64,000 nucleotides of DNA, from positions 78,972-142,971 of the forward strand of contig NZ_BOOG01000017.1 of NCBI RefSeq assembly GCF_016863115.1, written 5' to 3'. The notes under the pieces are model-generated. The model was not told the origin of the DNA. It made no database searches and worked only from the letters and a program-made list of their open reading frames with translations. The DNA is from Sphaerimonospora thailandensis. Its GTDB lineage: Bacteria; Actinomycetota; Actinomycetes; Streptosporangiales; Streptosporangiaceae. This document shows positions 15,637 through 24,155 of the stretch, in pieces (positions within the stretch are counted from its first letter, which is position 1; each line of letters begins with the position of its first letter). The position numbers and the translations under genes are program-made.

Positions 15637-17027
15637 GACGTCGGGGTACTCCCTTGCTGCGCGAAGCCGGACAGGTTGGGGCGCCGGCCCATGGCGTACA
15701 GAATGACCAAGATCAGTGCGCCGATGCCCAGCCAGATCAGCCCCAGCCACTGGGCCAGGATGCTGGCATTGATCACCACGTAGATGAGGATCGCCATCCC
15801 GATCAGTGGCATGACCAGGTGGGACCACAGATCGGTCGAGCGCTGCCGGACCAGGTAATGGACGATAACGGACACGTGCAGGACTATGAAGGCGATCAGC
15901 GCGCCCATGCTGATGAGGCTGACGAGCAGATTCGCGCCGTCCTCGATATTGGCCATCCACACGCCCAGCACGACGGACAACGCGGCGACGAACAGGGTGG
16001 CGTTGGCCGGCACCGAGTGCTTGACCGAGATCTTCGCCAGGAAGGCCGGCAGCTGCCGGTCGCGTGCCATCGCGTAGAGCAGACGGGACACGCCGACCTG
16101 CGCGACCAACGTGTTGGCCAGCCCCCAGGAGACCGCGGTCGCGACCGATGTGAGGTTCGAAAGCCAGTCGCCGCCCGCGATGGCGGCGATGTCGTAGAAC
16201 GCCGTGCCGTTGTCTTCGCCGCTCAGCAGGGCGGCCGGATCCGGCACCAGCAGGGCGGCGACCCACACCTGGGTGATGAACAGCACACCGGCCAGCAGGA
16301 GGGCCAGGCGCATCGCCTTGGCCACCTGGGTCGAGCCGCCCTTGGACTCCTCGGCGAGCATGCTGATGCCGTCGAAGCCGAGGAAGGAGAGCACCGCGAA
16401 GGAGACCGCGCCGAAAACCAGCGACATGGAGAACCTGTCGGAGTTGAACAGCGGATCGAGGCTGAACCCGTGCCCCTTTCCCTGTGTGATCGCCCACAGG
16501 CCGACCATGATGAACAAGGCCAGGACGACCAGCTCAACGACGATCATCATCTTGGTGAGCGAGACGGTCATCCGGATGCCGCGCAGGTTGATCACCGTGT
16601 TCACGATCACGAATATGATCAGCCATATCCACACCGGGACCGCCGGCACTGTGGCGTTCATCGCGATCGACGCCATCAGGTACAGCAGCGTGGGAGCGAG
16701 GATGTAGTCCAGCAGGATGGCCCACCCGGTCATGAACCCGACCGGGGGCGCGATGCCGCGCCCCGCGTAGCTGTAGACGGAACCGGACAGCGGGAAGGCC
16801 CTGACCATCTGGGCATAGGACGCCGCGGTGAACAGCAGCGCGACCATCCCGATCAGGTACGCCAGCGCCGGCATGCCCTTCGAGACACGGTAGACCTCGC
16901 CGAAGATCGCGAATGGCGCGATCGGCACCATGAAGATCAGGCCGTAGAACACCATGTCGGCCAGGCCGATACCGCGGCGTAGTTCCTGGCGGTATCCGAA
17001 CCGCTCGACAGTCTCCTGTGGCTGCAC
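15633..17027 (-). CDS. APC family amino-acid permease
   Basis: A 464-residue transporter with about twelve membrane helices of the amino acid-polyamine-organocation family. It has GLADMVFYGLIFMVPIAPFAIFG in helix 1, ALLFTAASYAQM in helix 2, and a conserved FGAVSFAVLSFLGFDGISMLAEE in helix 6. GTG 17027 has AGGAGG six bases upstream. It is followed by a GPP34 gene with ATGA overlap. Substrate not readable from sequence. Confidence 0.9.
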   Translation of the reverse strand: MQPQETVERFGYRQELRRGIGLADMVFYGLIFMVPIAPFAIFGEVYRVSKGMPALAYLIGMVALLFTAASYAQMVRAFPLSGSVYSYAGRGIAPPVGFMTGWAILLDYILAPTLLYLMASIAMNATVPAVPVWIWLIIFVIVNTVINLRGIRMTVSLTKMMIVVELVVLALFIMVGLWAITQGKGHGFSLDPLFNSDRFSMSLVFGAVSFAVLSFLGFDGISMLAEESKGGSTQVAKAMRLALLLAGVLFITQVWVAALLVPDPAALLSGEDNGTAFYDIAAIAGGDWLSNLTSVATAVSWGLANTLVAQVGVSRLLYAMARDRQLPAFLAKISVKHSVPANATLFVAALSVVLGVWMANIEDGANLLVSLISMGALIAFIVLHVSVIVHYLVRQRSTDLWSHLVMPLIGMAILIYVVINASILAQWLGLIWLGIGALILVILYAMGRRPNLSGFAQQGSTPTS

Positions 17028-17407
17028 GGCAGCCTCCTATATTTCGTTGTTTCGCAAGCTGCAAAATTCGTCCTGCCTGCAAGCCGATGGCACGCGAATG
17101 CGCTCCATCGACCGGGCCATAGGGGATGATCCTCCTCTAGGGAACGTCGTGCCGCAAGCCACAGATAGGCCAACAGACACGACCTCGAACGGCAGCACCC
17201 GGTGCCGGCCACCGAGGAGACACGGTGAAGAGAGTAGAAATCTTCGACAGGCGGCCGATGTGATCGAAACGTTCTTCCCGACTGTGCGGGGGCCATCGAG
17301 TTCTTCCACGATCCGCGGACGAGACGCACTTCCCCGCGGAGGAACAGGCCATTGAACGGGCGGTCGAAAAACCCCGGGCACCCTGCGGCCCGGGGTCTCT
17401 CCTTCGG
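17028..17407. other. 380-bp intergenic region, no gene seen
   Basis: Contains the promoter side of the APC-GPP34 operon (less GC-rich near 17040-17070) and, at its right end, the terminator of the second tRNA-Lys. No reading frame here resembles a known protein or has actinomycete codon-position bias. Confidence 0.6.
17372..17395 (-). terminator. Terminator of the second tRNA-Lys gene
   Basis: Stem CCCCGGGC/GCCCGGGG (8 bp) with an 8-nt loop, followed on the minus strand by GGTTTTTCG, a five-T run. It lies 13 bases past the tRNA. Confidence 0.8.
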
Positions 17408-17481
17408 TGCGCCGCCAGGGACTCGAACCCCGGACCCGCTGATTAAGAGTCAGCTGCTCTGACCAACTGAGCTAGCGGCGC
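17408..17481 (-). tRNA. tRNA-Lys (anticodon CTT), copy 2
   Basis: Cloverleaf identical to the copy at 36959 and differing by one D-loop base from the copy at 501. Anticodon loop CTCTTAA; CCA not encoded. Confidence 0.97.
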
Positions 17482-17609
17482 GTCCTCTCCAGAGTAGCGG
17501 CACCTCGAGGTGCTCTACGCCAGAGGGCCTCGGCCGTACGGCACTGACGGACGTGAGAAGACCCGTGGAAGGCAATCAGAGCCTGTCCTGACCCTTACGT
17601 GTCCTGGAT

Positions 17610-17633
17610 GTTGCCCCCTGTCGCCCCGGGTAC
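17610..17633 (+). promoter_or_regulatory. Possible stress-sigma (SigB-like) promoter
   Basis: GTTG, 14 bases, GGGTAC, ending 28 bp before the PRC-barrel start codon. This is close to the actinomycete SigB-family consensus (GTTT, 14-16 bases, GGGTAY). Inference by pattern. Confidence 0.4.
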
Positions 17634-17661
17634 GGATCCCGATGACGAAGGGAGATAGATC

Positions 17662-18042
17662 ATGACACCGGACCTTTGGTCTTATCCCGCCAGCATCCAG
17701 GAGACCGGGCAGGGCCTCGACATCGCCGGATACGCCGTGGAGGCCACGGACGGCAAGATCGGGTCCGTCGACGAGGCGAGCAACGAGGCCGGCCAGAGCT
17801 TCATCGTCGTGGACACCGGCCCCTGGATCTTCGGAAAGAAGGTCATGCTGCCGGCCAGCGTGGTGACCCAGATCGACATGCGCGAGCGCAAGGTCTTCGT
17901 CGGCCGCACCAAGCAGGAGATCAAGAGTGCGCCGGAGTTCGACTCGGCGGCCTACCGGGAGGCGGGCTACCGCGAGCGCGTGGCGGACTACTACGGGCGC
18001 TTCCAGGGCCCCGGCGGCATGCAGGGCGGCATGGGCATGTAG
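17662..18042 (+). CDS. PRC-barrel domain protein
   Basis: A 126-residue protein with one PRC-barrel in its first 80 residues (LDIAGYAVEATDGKIGSVDE, then FIVVDTGPWIFGKKVMLPA and a strand ending VFVGRTKQEI), then a tail with YREAGYRERVADYYG and a Gly/Met-rich end. PRC-barrels occur in photosynthetic reaction centre H subunits and RNA-processing proteins; stand-alone ones in actinomycetes often follow stress regulation. AGGGAG precedes the ATG by about 8 bases, and a SigB-like promoter is upstream. Confidence 0.88.
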   Translation: MTPDLWSYPASIQETGQGLDIAGYAVEATDGKIGSVDEASNEAGQSFIVVDTGPWIFGKKVMLPASVVTQIDMRERKVFVGRTKQEIKSAPEFDSAAYREAGYRERVADYYGRFQGPGGMQGGMGM

Positions 18043-18109
18043 CCAGGGCGGACCCGCCGCCACCGCCGATCCCCATCCAAAAATCCAAAGCAGCAGACAG
18101 ACGTCCACG

Positions 18110-18139
18110 AAGGGCCGTGCCGTACGGCGCGGCCCTTTT
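18110..18139 (+). terminator. Terminator after the PRC-barrel gene
   Basis: AAGGGCCG, 12-nt loop, CGGCCCTTTT: an 8-bp stem running into four T, 68 bp past the stop codon on the plus strand. Confidence 0.8.
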
Positions 18140-18165
18140 ACCGCTCTACCGGCCTCCCGGCTCAC

Positions 18166-18762
18166 TCACGGCCAGTGGACCGGCGAGGTCGGCGAGGTCG
18201 GCGCGATGACGCGCAGCCGTTCGAGCAGCGTGACGAACGTCGACGCGTACGGCGACGGCGCCACGACGGCGGCGACCCGGTCCCAGTCCACCTGCTCCCG
18301 CATGGCCCGGACCATCGGCAGCAGCGATCCGTAGTCGCAGCTGTGTTCTGACAGCGGCAGGATCCAGGAGACCACCAGGTCGGTGGCCTCGAGCACGGGC
18401 AGGCTGATCGCCGCGGTGGTGATCGACTGCGCTCGCGCGATCAGCTCCTCGGTGACCGGCCGCTCGGCGACCGAGAAGATCATGTCGACGAGCACGCCCT
18501 CCTCGTCGAACGCCTTGACCAGCCAGTCCTCCGGCGGTTTCGCGGTCCGGAAGCCCAGACCGTCCAGCGTCTTGAGCGCGAGCGGGACGTCCTCCTCCAT
18601 GAGTGCGAAGTCGACGTCGTGAAGCGATGGCGCGGCGCCTCTGGCGTACCCGGCGCAGCCTCCGGCCAGGGCGAACCGGACCCCGGCCTCCTTGAGACCG
18701 GCGCCGGCACGCTTCAGCGTCTCCAGGATGGCGTCGGTGACCGCATGACCGTGACTGCCCAC
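18166..18762 (-). CDS. Nucleotidyltransferase-fold protein
   Basis: A 198-residue protein with the minimal nucleotidyltransferase pattern: FALAGGCAGYARG, then SLHDVDFALMEED (paired Asp of the metal site) and a later VDMIF carrying a third acidic residue. This resembles the AbiEii/DUF-type transferases that act as toxins or tRNA-modifying enzymes, but no antitoxin-like gene is adjacent, so a toxin role is not supported. GTG 18762 is the likely start. It is convergent with the PRC-barrel gene across that gene's terminator. Confidence 0.75.
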   Translation of the reverse strand: MGSHGHAVTDAILETLKRAGAGLKEAGVRFALAGGCAGYARGAAPSLHDVDFALMEEDVPLALKTLDGLGFRTAKPPEDWLVKAFDEEGVLVDMIFSVAERPVTEELIARAQSITTAAISLPVLEATDLVVSWILPLSEHSCDYGSLLPMVRAMREQVDWDRVAAVVAPSPYASTFVTLLERLRVIAPTSPTSPVHWP

Positions 18763-18783
18763 TCATCTCGCTTGCCCGCACAT

Positions 18784-18808
18784 GTTCGCCGCAAACAATC
18801 CCGGGTAG
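18784..18808 (+). promoter_or_regulatory. SigB-like promoter before the DUF1360 gene
   Basis: GTTC, 15 bases, GGGTAG, ending 9 bp before the ATG at 18818. Spacing and both boxes fit the SigB-type consensus of actinomycetes. Confidence 0.45.
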
Positions 18809-18817
18809 AGCGCGGGC

Positions 18818-19321
18818 ATGACCGAGACCCTCAAGGACATCCAGCATGCCTACGAAGGTGAAGAAGAGCGCCCGCTCGAGTCGTACACCCGGGTCCTCGC
18901 GGCGTACGGCGGTGCCGTCTCCGTGTTACTGGCGGCGGCCCGGCTCTGCCGGCGCCACGCTCCGGAGAAGATCAGCGTGATGGACATCGCGCTGATGGGC
19001 CTGTTCACGCACCGGCTCTCCCGGACCCTGGCCAAGGACACCGTCACCAGCCCGATCCGTGCGCCGTTCACCAGATACGAAGGCGTCTCCGGCCCTTCCG
19101 AGCTGAAGGAGGGAGTCCGCGGGTCGGGGCTGCGCCACGCCCTCGGCGAGCTGCTCACCTGCCCGTTCTGTCTGTCCCAGTGGGTGGCCACCGGATACGC
19201 GGCCGGGCTGGTGTTCGCCCCCCGGGTGACCCGTATGGCGGGCGCGACGATGGCGGCCGTGGCGGCCTCCGACTGGCTGCAGCTCGCCTACAGCCGCTTC
19301 ATGAAGGCCGCGAACGAGTGA
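18818..19321 (+). CDS. DUF1360 membrane-associated protein
   Basis: A 167-residue member of DUF1360. Two or three hydrophobic helices (VLAAYGGAVSVLLAAARL; ISVMDIALMGLFTHRLSRTLAKDTVTSPIRAPF; WVATGYAAGLVFAPRV) surround the family hallmark ELLTCPFCLSQW, a CxxC pair. Bacillus homologues are spore-coat or membrane proteins of unknown role. A SigB-like promoter lies directly upstream, which suggests stress expression. Confidence 0.87.
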   Translation: MTETLKDIQHAYEGEEERPLESYTRVLAAYGGAVSVLLAAARLCRRHAPEKISVMDIALMGLFTHRLSRTLAKDTVTSPIRAPFTRYEGVSGPSELKEGVRGSGLRHALGELLTCPFCLSQWVATGYAAGLVFAPRVTRMAGATMAAVAASDWLQLAYSRFMKAANE

Positions 19322-19391
19322 CGCCGCCCTCACGGGTCAGGGCCGCGGCTCGACGATGTTACGGGGCGGACCGTCAGGGCAGTTGACGGAT

Positions 19392-19541
19392 ATGGCTACG
19401 TTACTGTGGATCATCGCCGTCGTACTCGTCATCTCCGGAATCTACGTCATCCTGGCCCGCCGGGACATCCTGTGGGGGATCGTCCTCATCGTCCTCGGTT
19501 TCCTCATCGGCCCCGGCGGCGTCAGCATCTTCAATCCCTAG
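19392..19541 (+). CDS. GPGG-motif small membrane protein
   Basis: A 49-residue protein with two hydrophobic stretches (LLWIIAVVLVISGIYVIL and WGIVLIVLGFLIGPGG) joined by ARRDI, ending GPGGVSIFNP. Short proteins with this exact layout and the GPGG signature recur across actinobacteria and are uncharacterised. ATG 19392 follows GTTGACGGAT. It lies between DUF1360 and a phosphoesterase gene. Confidence 0.85.
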   Translation: MATLLWIIAVVLVISGIYVILARRDILWGIVLIVLGFLIGPGGVSIFNP

Positions 19542-19635
19542 CCCCCTCATGGCAGATCGCGATTACGACGAAGGTGCGGCCCGGCTGTTCGATTCGGACC
19601 GCACTGTCGTCGCTCGTGAGGGAGACCTGCCGGGC

Positions 19636-20364
19636 CTACTGGCCTTCACCGTCCAGGCAGTACACGGCGTAGGCGTGCTTGATGACCGGGAGCGCCACGT
19701 TCCGTACGCGGACCCCGCCGGGGGTCACGCCTTGTTCCATACCGGCGTGAGCATGGCCGTGAATGAACAGGTCAGCGCCTTCCGCATCCGCCGCCTCGGC
19801 CAGAAGGTAGCTGCCGAGGAACGGGTAGATCTCCGGCGGCTCGCCCATGAGGGTCTCCTTGACGGGCGAATAGTGGCTCAACACGATCGTGCGGTCGGCG
19901 TCGAGGTCTTTCATCGCCCGGCGCCAGCGGTCGGCGATCTCCCGGGTGTGGCGGACGAACGCCTTGGTCTCCGGCTCGCCGAACTCGCTGGCGCACTTGC
20001 CGGCGAAGCCTCCGCCGAAGCCCTTGCCGCCGGCTATGCCGAGCCGCACTCCGTTGACCGTGATCGTCATCGCGTCGTCGTCGAGTACGGTGATCCCAGC
20101 GTCCCGCAGGGTCTGAACGATCTTCCGGTCGGCGTCCGAGTGGTAGTCGTGGTTGCCGAGCACGGCGATGACGGGGATGGGGAGACCGTGCAACTCGTCG
20201 GCGACGATCCTGCCCTCGGTGGCCGTGCCGTGCCTGGTCAGGTCACCCCCCACCAGCAGCACGTCGGCCCGGTGCTCGATGTCCTCGAGCCGCTTGCGGT
20301 ACTGGCCGCTCAGGTCCGATCCGAGATGGATGTCGGCGACGGCGGCGATCCGCAGATCCGTCAC
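19636..20364 (-). CDS. Metallophosphoesterase
   Basis: A 242-residue calcineurin-like phosphoesterase with every metal-binding block in order: ADIHLG (about 9), VGGDLTR (about 38), VLGNHDYH (about 68), LSHYSP (about 162) and HGHAHAG (about 203). It hydrolyses phosphomono- or diesters with two metal ions; the substrate is not assignable. The GTG start overlaps the stop of the BON gene by 4 bp (GTGA), with GGAGGAGGA upstream inside that gene, so the two are co-translated. Confidence 0.92.
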   Translation of the reverse strand: MTDLRIAAVADIHLGSDLSGQYRKRLEDIEHRADVLLVGGDLTRHGTATEGRIVADELHGLPIPVIAVLGNHDYHSDADRKIVQTLRDAGITVLDDDAMTITVNGVRLGIAGGKGFGGGFAGKCASEFGEPETKAFVRHTREIADRWRRAMKDLDADRTIVLSHYSPVKETLMGEPPEIYPFLGSYLLAEAADAEGADLFIHGHAHAGMEQGVTPGGVRVRNVALPVIKHAYAVYCLDGEGQ

Positions 20365-20606
20365 AAGTGCTCCTCCTCCCCCGGCTCTCTCACCTCGACG
20401 AGCGTGATCTCGTTGTGCACCCGCAGGCCGGGGGTCGCCTCACGTGCGACCTCCTCGATCACACGCCGCCGCTTCTCAGAGGGCACCTGGCCACGGAGAA
20501 ACACGTGCTCCCCCCGTACGTCCACCCGAATACCCAGTTCTGTGGTCCTGTCGTCCTCCGCGAGCACCCGCTGCACGCGGGCCGCGACATAGTGCGGAGT
20601 CTCCAT
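20361..20606 (-). CDS. BON domain protein
   Basis: An 81-residue protein that is essentially one BON domain (VAARVQRVLAEDDRTTELGIRVDVRGEHVFLRGQVPSEKRRR, then VIEEVAREATPGLRVHNEI). BON domains are linked to phospholipid or osmotic-stress functions in OsmY-like proteins. There is no signal peptide, so this one is cytoplasmic. It is translationally coupled to the downstream phosphoesterase. Confidence 0.88.
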   Translation of the reverse strand: METPHYVAARVQRVLAEDDRTTELGIRVDVRGEHVFLRGQVPSEKRRRVIEEVAREATPGLRVHNEITLVEVREPGEEEHL

Positions 20607-20760
20607 GGCGTCCCCCTGGTCTCCTCCCGGTTTCCACTTGGCACCGGCCTGCTCCAGTTCGTACGGCAGGGTCCCGTACGGCTACCGCTGCCCGCCGCCT
20701 TCCCGGCGAAACACCGCCCGAACGCCCCAGTCGTGACTTGCGTGAGCCGTACGGAAAGGG

Positions 20761-21813
20761 TCAGCTGCCCCGCAGGAGTGCGATGACGGCCTGCTCCACC
20801 GGGCCGTGAGTGGCCGGGCTCCCCCGGTCGGTGTCCGCACCGAGGCCCAGCAGCGTGATCGTCCTGCCTCTCTCGTAGAGCTCGATCAGCCGGGGATCCA
20901 CGTACGACGCGCGGGCGACGGCCGGAGTGTTGCCGAGGTATTCGGAGACCTCCTTCATGACCCTGGCCACCGCCCGCCTGCGCCCGACCGTCCGGCGGGC
21001 CGGGCGGGAGACGGCCAGCCCGACCGCAGCCAGCGCGGTGGCGTGCCAGGTGCGGAAGTCCTTGGCGGAGACCTCGGTGCCGAACGCCTCCTTCAGATAG
21101 GCGTTGATGTCGGCGCTGCGCACGTCCGCCCATCCACCGTCGTCAGCGCGGTAGCGCAGCAGCTCCCCCCGGTTCCGTCTGGCCAGCTCGCCCAGGACCG
21201 CGCACACGTCGGCGTCGGTCAGCACGTGTTCGCGCTCCTTGCGTCCCTTGGCCGGATAGCGGCAGACGACCTCGCCGTCACCGCGTCTGATGTGGGAGGC
21301 CCTCAGCGTGGCCAGGCCGTACGAGTCGGTGTACTCCTCGCCGCCCACCCGGAAGAACCCGATGTCGAGCATGCGGGCCGCGGTCGCGAGCACCCGCTCG
21401 CGGCGCAGCCCCTCACCCCGCAGATCCTCGGCCACCCGCTCGCGGAACCGGGGCAACCGCTCGGCCACATCCAGGACGTGATCGAACTTGGCCCGGTCCT
21501 GCCGCACCCGCCACAGGTCGTGGTATCGGTACTGGCGGCGCCCGGCCGAGTCCGTGCCGACCGCCTGCAGATGCCCGTCGGGGGTCGCGCAGATCCACAC
21601 GTCGGTCCAGGCGGGCGGGACGGCCAGGGCCCTGATCCGGCGCAGTGCGGCACGGTCCCGTACGGCCCGGCCGGTCGGCCAGGTGTAGCCGAACCCCCGC
21701 CCTCGACGGCGCCGCCCGATCCCCGGCTCGTTCGGATCACTCTGCCGCAGGCTCACCGGCTCGGCCTTCAGCGCGGCCACCGCCGCCCGACGGCTCATCT
21801 CCGGAATCCCCAT
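20761..21813 (-). CDS. DNA topoisomerase IB
   Basis: A 350-residue poxvirus-type topoisomerase I. The N-terminal part carries FGYTWPTGRAVRD and ALAVPPAWTDVWI; the catalytic part has YGLATLR, KGRKEREH, DFRTWHAT and the nucleophile in ARASYVDPRL (Tyr304). It relaxes DNA supercoils through a 3'-phosphotyrosine link. Two in-frame ATGs (residues 1 and 6) are possible. It stands alone on the minus strand between the BON operon and an oxidoreductase. Confidence 0.92.
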   Translation of the reverse strand: MGIPEMSRRAAVAALKAEPVSLRQSDPNEPGIGRRRRGRGFGYTWPTGRAVRDRAALRRIRALAVPPAWTDVWICATPDGHLQAVGTDSAGRRQYRYHDLWRVRQDRAKFDHVLDVAERLPRFRERVAEDLRGEGLRRERVLATAARMLDIGFFRVGGEEYTDSYGLATLRASHIRRGDGEVVCRYPAKGRKEREHVLTDADVCAVLGELARRNRGELLRYRADDGGWADVRSADINAYLKEAFGTEVSAKDFRTWHATALAAVGLAVSRPARRTVGRRRAVARVMKEVSEYLGNTPAVARASYVDPRLIELYERGRTITLLGLGADTDRGSPATHGPVEQAVIALLRGS

Positions 21814-21944
21814 ACCTGCGCGAACACGTCAATGCGGATTACCCGCCACATTCCTTCGCAAACCAGGGCCTCGAGGACGTGTGATTATATCTGAAATTAT
21901 ATATGATCTCTCCTGTTTCCAGCTTGACCAGAGAAAGGGCCGAC

Positions 21945-22964
21945 ATGGCCAAGGTGTTCACCCGTCCGCTGGGGCGCGACGGCTTCGAGATTGCCGCACT
22001 CGCCCTCGGGTCCTGGCACACGTGGGACCGCACGACGTTCGAGGAGACCGTCAACGTCATCCGCGCCGCGGTGGACGCCGGGGCGGCGTACTTCGACGTC
22101 GGCGTCTACCGCGCCATGCACCCCGGCCAGTTCGACTCCCCCACCGACGTCATCTTCGGCCGGGCGATCCAGGCCGCCGGGGTCGCGCGTGACGACTACG
22201 TGCTGCAGGTGAAGAGCTGGGTGGGGCCCAGCGGCACCGTCGGCGACATCGTGGCGCGGTTCGACCAGGCCGTGTTCCGGATCGGCACGGACCGCGCGGA
22301 GATCGTCGTCTTCGGCGACCTGGTCGGCGAGCACGTGCCGTACGAGGTGATCGCCGAAGGCGCGGCGGCACTCGTGAGCAGCGGACGGGTGCGCCACTGG
22401 GGCGTGAACAACTGGTCGGCCGCGGAGATCCGACGGGTCGCGGCGGCGGCCGAGAAGGCGGGCGTCGCCCCGCCGGCGCTCGCGCAGCTGAAGTACGGCC
22501 TGGTGCGCCGCTCGATCGCCGAGGGCGAGCCGTACCGCGGCGTCATCGCCGACCTCGGGCTGAAGGTGCAGGCATCCGACGCCCTCGACGGCGGCTTCCT
22601 GCTCGGCAAGCGCGGGCAACGAATGACCGGCAACGACCCGGGCGACATCCACGGCCTCGTCGACGAGGCTCGGCCGAAGCTGCGAGCGCTCGCCGACGAG
22701 CTGGGCTGCACGCTCGCGCAGCTGTGCCTGTCGTACGTGCTCACCAACGACGACCTGTGCTCACTGGTCGTCGGGGCGCGCACGAGCGAGCAGATCAACG
22801 ACGACCTGGGCGCGTTCGACCTGCTGGCACGGGTCGGCGCCGACCGGCTGCGTGAGCTGCTGGCCCCGTACTGGCTCGACCGGGGCCGGGTCGACCCGGC
22901 GAGCTCCTGGTCGTCGGTGCCGGACGACGATCCCGCCAAGTACGCGGTGATCCCCACCGACTGA
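21945..22964 (+). CDS. Aldo/keto reductase family protein
   Basis: A 339-residue TIM-barrel protein of the AKR superfamily. Catalytic Asp and Tyr are present in FDVGVYRAM and the Lys in LQVKSW, but the strand that normally supplies the active-site His reads DRAEIVVFGDLV, with no His. Late strands (HWGVNNWSAAEI, LSYVLTNDDLCSLVVGARTSEQI) match the family. It may be a channel-beta-subunit-like or altered-specificity member. AGAAAGG precedes the ATG. The AT-rich 21884-21910 (ATTATAT twice) is probably the promoter. Confidence 0.8.
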   Translation: MAKVFTRPLGRDGFEIAALALGSWHTWDRTTFEETVNVIRAAVDAGAAYFDVGVYRAMHPGQFDSPTDVIFGRAIQAAGVARDDYVLQVKSWVGPSGTVGDIVARFDQAVFRIGTDRAEIVVFGDLVGEHVPYEVIAEGAAALVSSGRVRHWGVNNWSAAEIRRVAAAAEKAGVAPPALAQLKYGLVRRSIAEGEPYRGVIADLGLKVQASDALDGGFLLGKRGQRMTGNDPGDIHGLVDEARPKLRALADELGCTLAQLCLSYVLTNDDLCSLVVGARTSEQINDDLGAFDLLARVGADRLRELLAPYWLDRGRVDPASSWSSVPDDDPAKYAVIPTD

Positions 22965-23028
22965 TCCGGGCCGACTGATCCGGGCCGACTGATCCGGGCC
23001 GACTGCTCCGAGCCGACTGATCCGGGCC
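22959..23028. repeat. 14-bp tandem repeat, five copies
   Basis: GACTGATCCGGGCC repeated five times end to end; copy 4 has two changes (GACTGCTCCGAGCC), the rest are exact. The first copy contains the TGA stop of the aldo/keto reductase gene. It sits between two convergent genes and is not a multiple of three. Confidence 0.93.
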
Positions 23029-23057
23029 GACGAGCGGTCGGCGCCCTGATCGGGTCG

Positions 23058-23990
23058 TCAGGAGGCCAGGGCCTCGGCGCGGCGCATCACCTCGCGGCAC
23101 AGGGCTCCGACACCGTTCGGGTCGTCGGTGAACTGGCCGGGCTTGACACAGAACGTGCCGAAGCCCTGGGCGATCTGCTCGGCGATCGGGGCCATGGCCG
23201 CGCCCAGGTCGGCGCAGGAGGTGTCGTCGGGGAAGACCGCCCGGGTGCCGCCGATCATCTCCAGCTCCGCGATGTCCCGGCCCGCGGCGGCCATCGCTTC
23301 GCCCAACCGGCGCAGGTCGTCCCGGGAGGGCTGGCCGAGCGGGTGGAACCCGTGGCCGTAGCGGACCAGCCGACGCAGCAGGGGCTCGTGCAGCCGCTGC
23401 CCGCCGAACCACATCCGCGGCCCGTCCGGCCGGTACGCCTTGGGCTCGAAGTAGACGTCCTCGAAGGAGAAGAACTCACCGCGAAAGCCGACCGGCGACC
23501 GCCGCCAGAGCAGATCCATGATCGCCAGCTGCTCGTCGAGGATGGCGCCGCGTCGCTCGAACGGCACCCCGAGCGCGGCGTACTCGTCGCGGCTCCAGCT
23601 CACCGTCGGCTGCACGACCAGCCGCCCCTCGCTGATCAGGTCCAACGTGCCGATCTCGCGCGCCAGCAGCAGCGGATGCCGCAGCGGGGCGAGGATCGCC
23701 CCCGCCACCAGCCGGATCCGGGTCGTCGCGGAGGCGATCGCGCTGAGCAGGATCAGCGAGTTCGGCCACGGCGTGAGGGGATCCTGGTTGCCGGGCATCG
23801 CGTACTCACGCGGGTTGCCCATCACTCCCTTGTCGCAGGCGTCTTCGCCGAGCACGACGTGTTCACTGATCATCACCGCGTCGAAACCCGCGTCCTCGGC
23901 CTCCCGGGCCCAGCGCACCAGGGTCGGCAGGTCGCGGCCCGAAGTGAGCGTCCAGTTCTCGCTGAGGATCAGCAACATCCGCGGCGTCAC
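23058..23990 (-). CDS. LLM-class (F420/FMN-dependent) oxidoreductase
   Basis: A 310-residue luciferase-like monooxygenase-fold protein: TLVRWAREAEDAGFDAVMISEHVVLGED at the N-terminus, TTRIRLVAGAILAPLRHPLLLAREIGTLDLISEGRLVVQP in the middle and FERRGAILDEQLAIMDLLW later. Actinomycete members commonly use F420 to oxidise or reduce secondary metabolites. GTG 23990 has GGAGAA upstream; ATG 23978 is the alternative. The longer frame to 24473 runs antisense through the Uma2 gene and is not coding. Confidence 0.88.
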   Translation of the reverse strand: MTPRMLLILSENWTLTSGRDLPTLVRWAREAEDAGFDAVMISEHVVLGEDACDKGVMGNPREYAMPGNQDPLTPWPNSLILLSAIASATTRIRLVAGAILAPLRHPLLLAREIGTLDLISEGRLVVQPTVSWSRDEYAALGVPFERRGAILDEQLAIMDLLWRRSPVGFRGEFFSFEDVYFEPKAYRPDGPRMWFGGQRLHEPLLRRLVRYGHGFHPLGQPSRDDLRRLGEAMAAAGRDIAELEMIGGTRAVFPDDTSCADLGAAMAPIAEQIAQGFGTFCVKPGQFTDDPNGVGALCREVMRRAEALAS

Positions 23991-24155
23991 AGTCGACTTC
24001 TCCAATCGTTTGTATCCGTACGACCTGCGCAGCGTACGGTCGACGGGCATCCCCTGCCAAGGGAGCCTTGCCAGGAGATGCGGTTGGGCGTGTCTGGACA
24101 CACGCCCTGTGGGGAATCTCCGCGTCAAACGACCCCGCGTTGCTACCGTGGGCGC

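Noticed and set aside
15654..16982. 442-codon plus-strand frame opposite the APC permease
   Set aside because: Mirror of the permease codons, with DQ/HD-rich composition and no ribosome site.
18166..18762. Nucleotidyltransferase as half of an abortive-infection toxin pair
   Set aside because: No adjacent antitoxin-like gene; neighbours are a PRC-barrel and a DUF1360 gene with their own signals.
22959..23028. Tandem repeat considered as a CRISPR array
   Set aside because: Units are contiguous with no spacers, and there are no cas genes.
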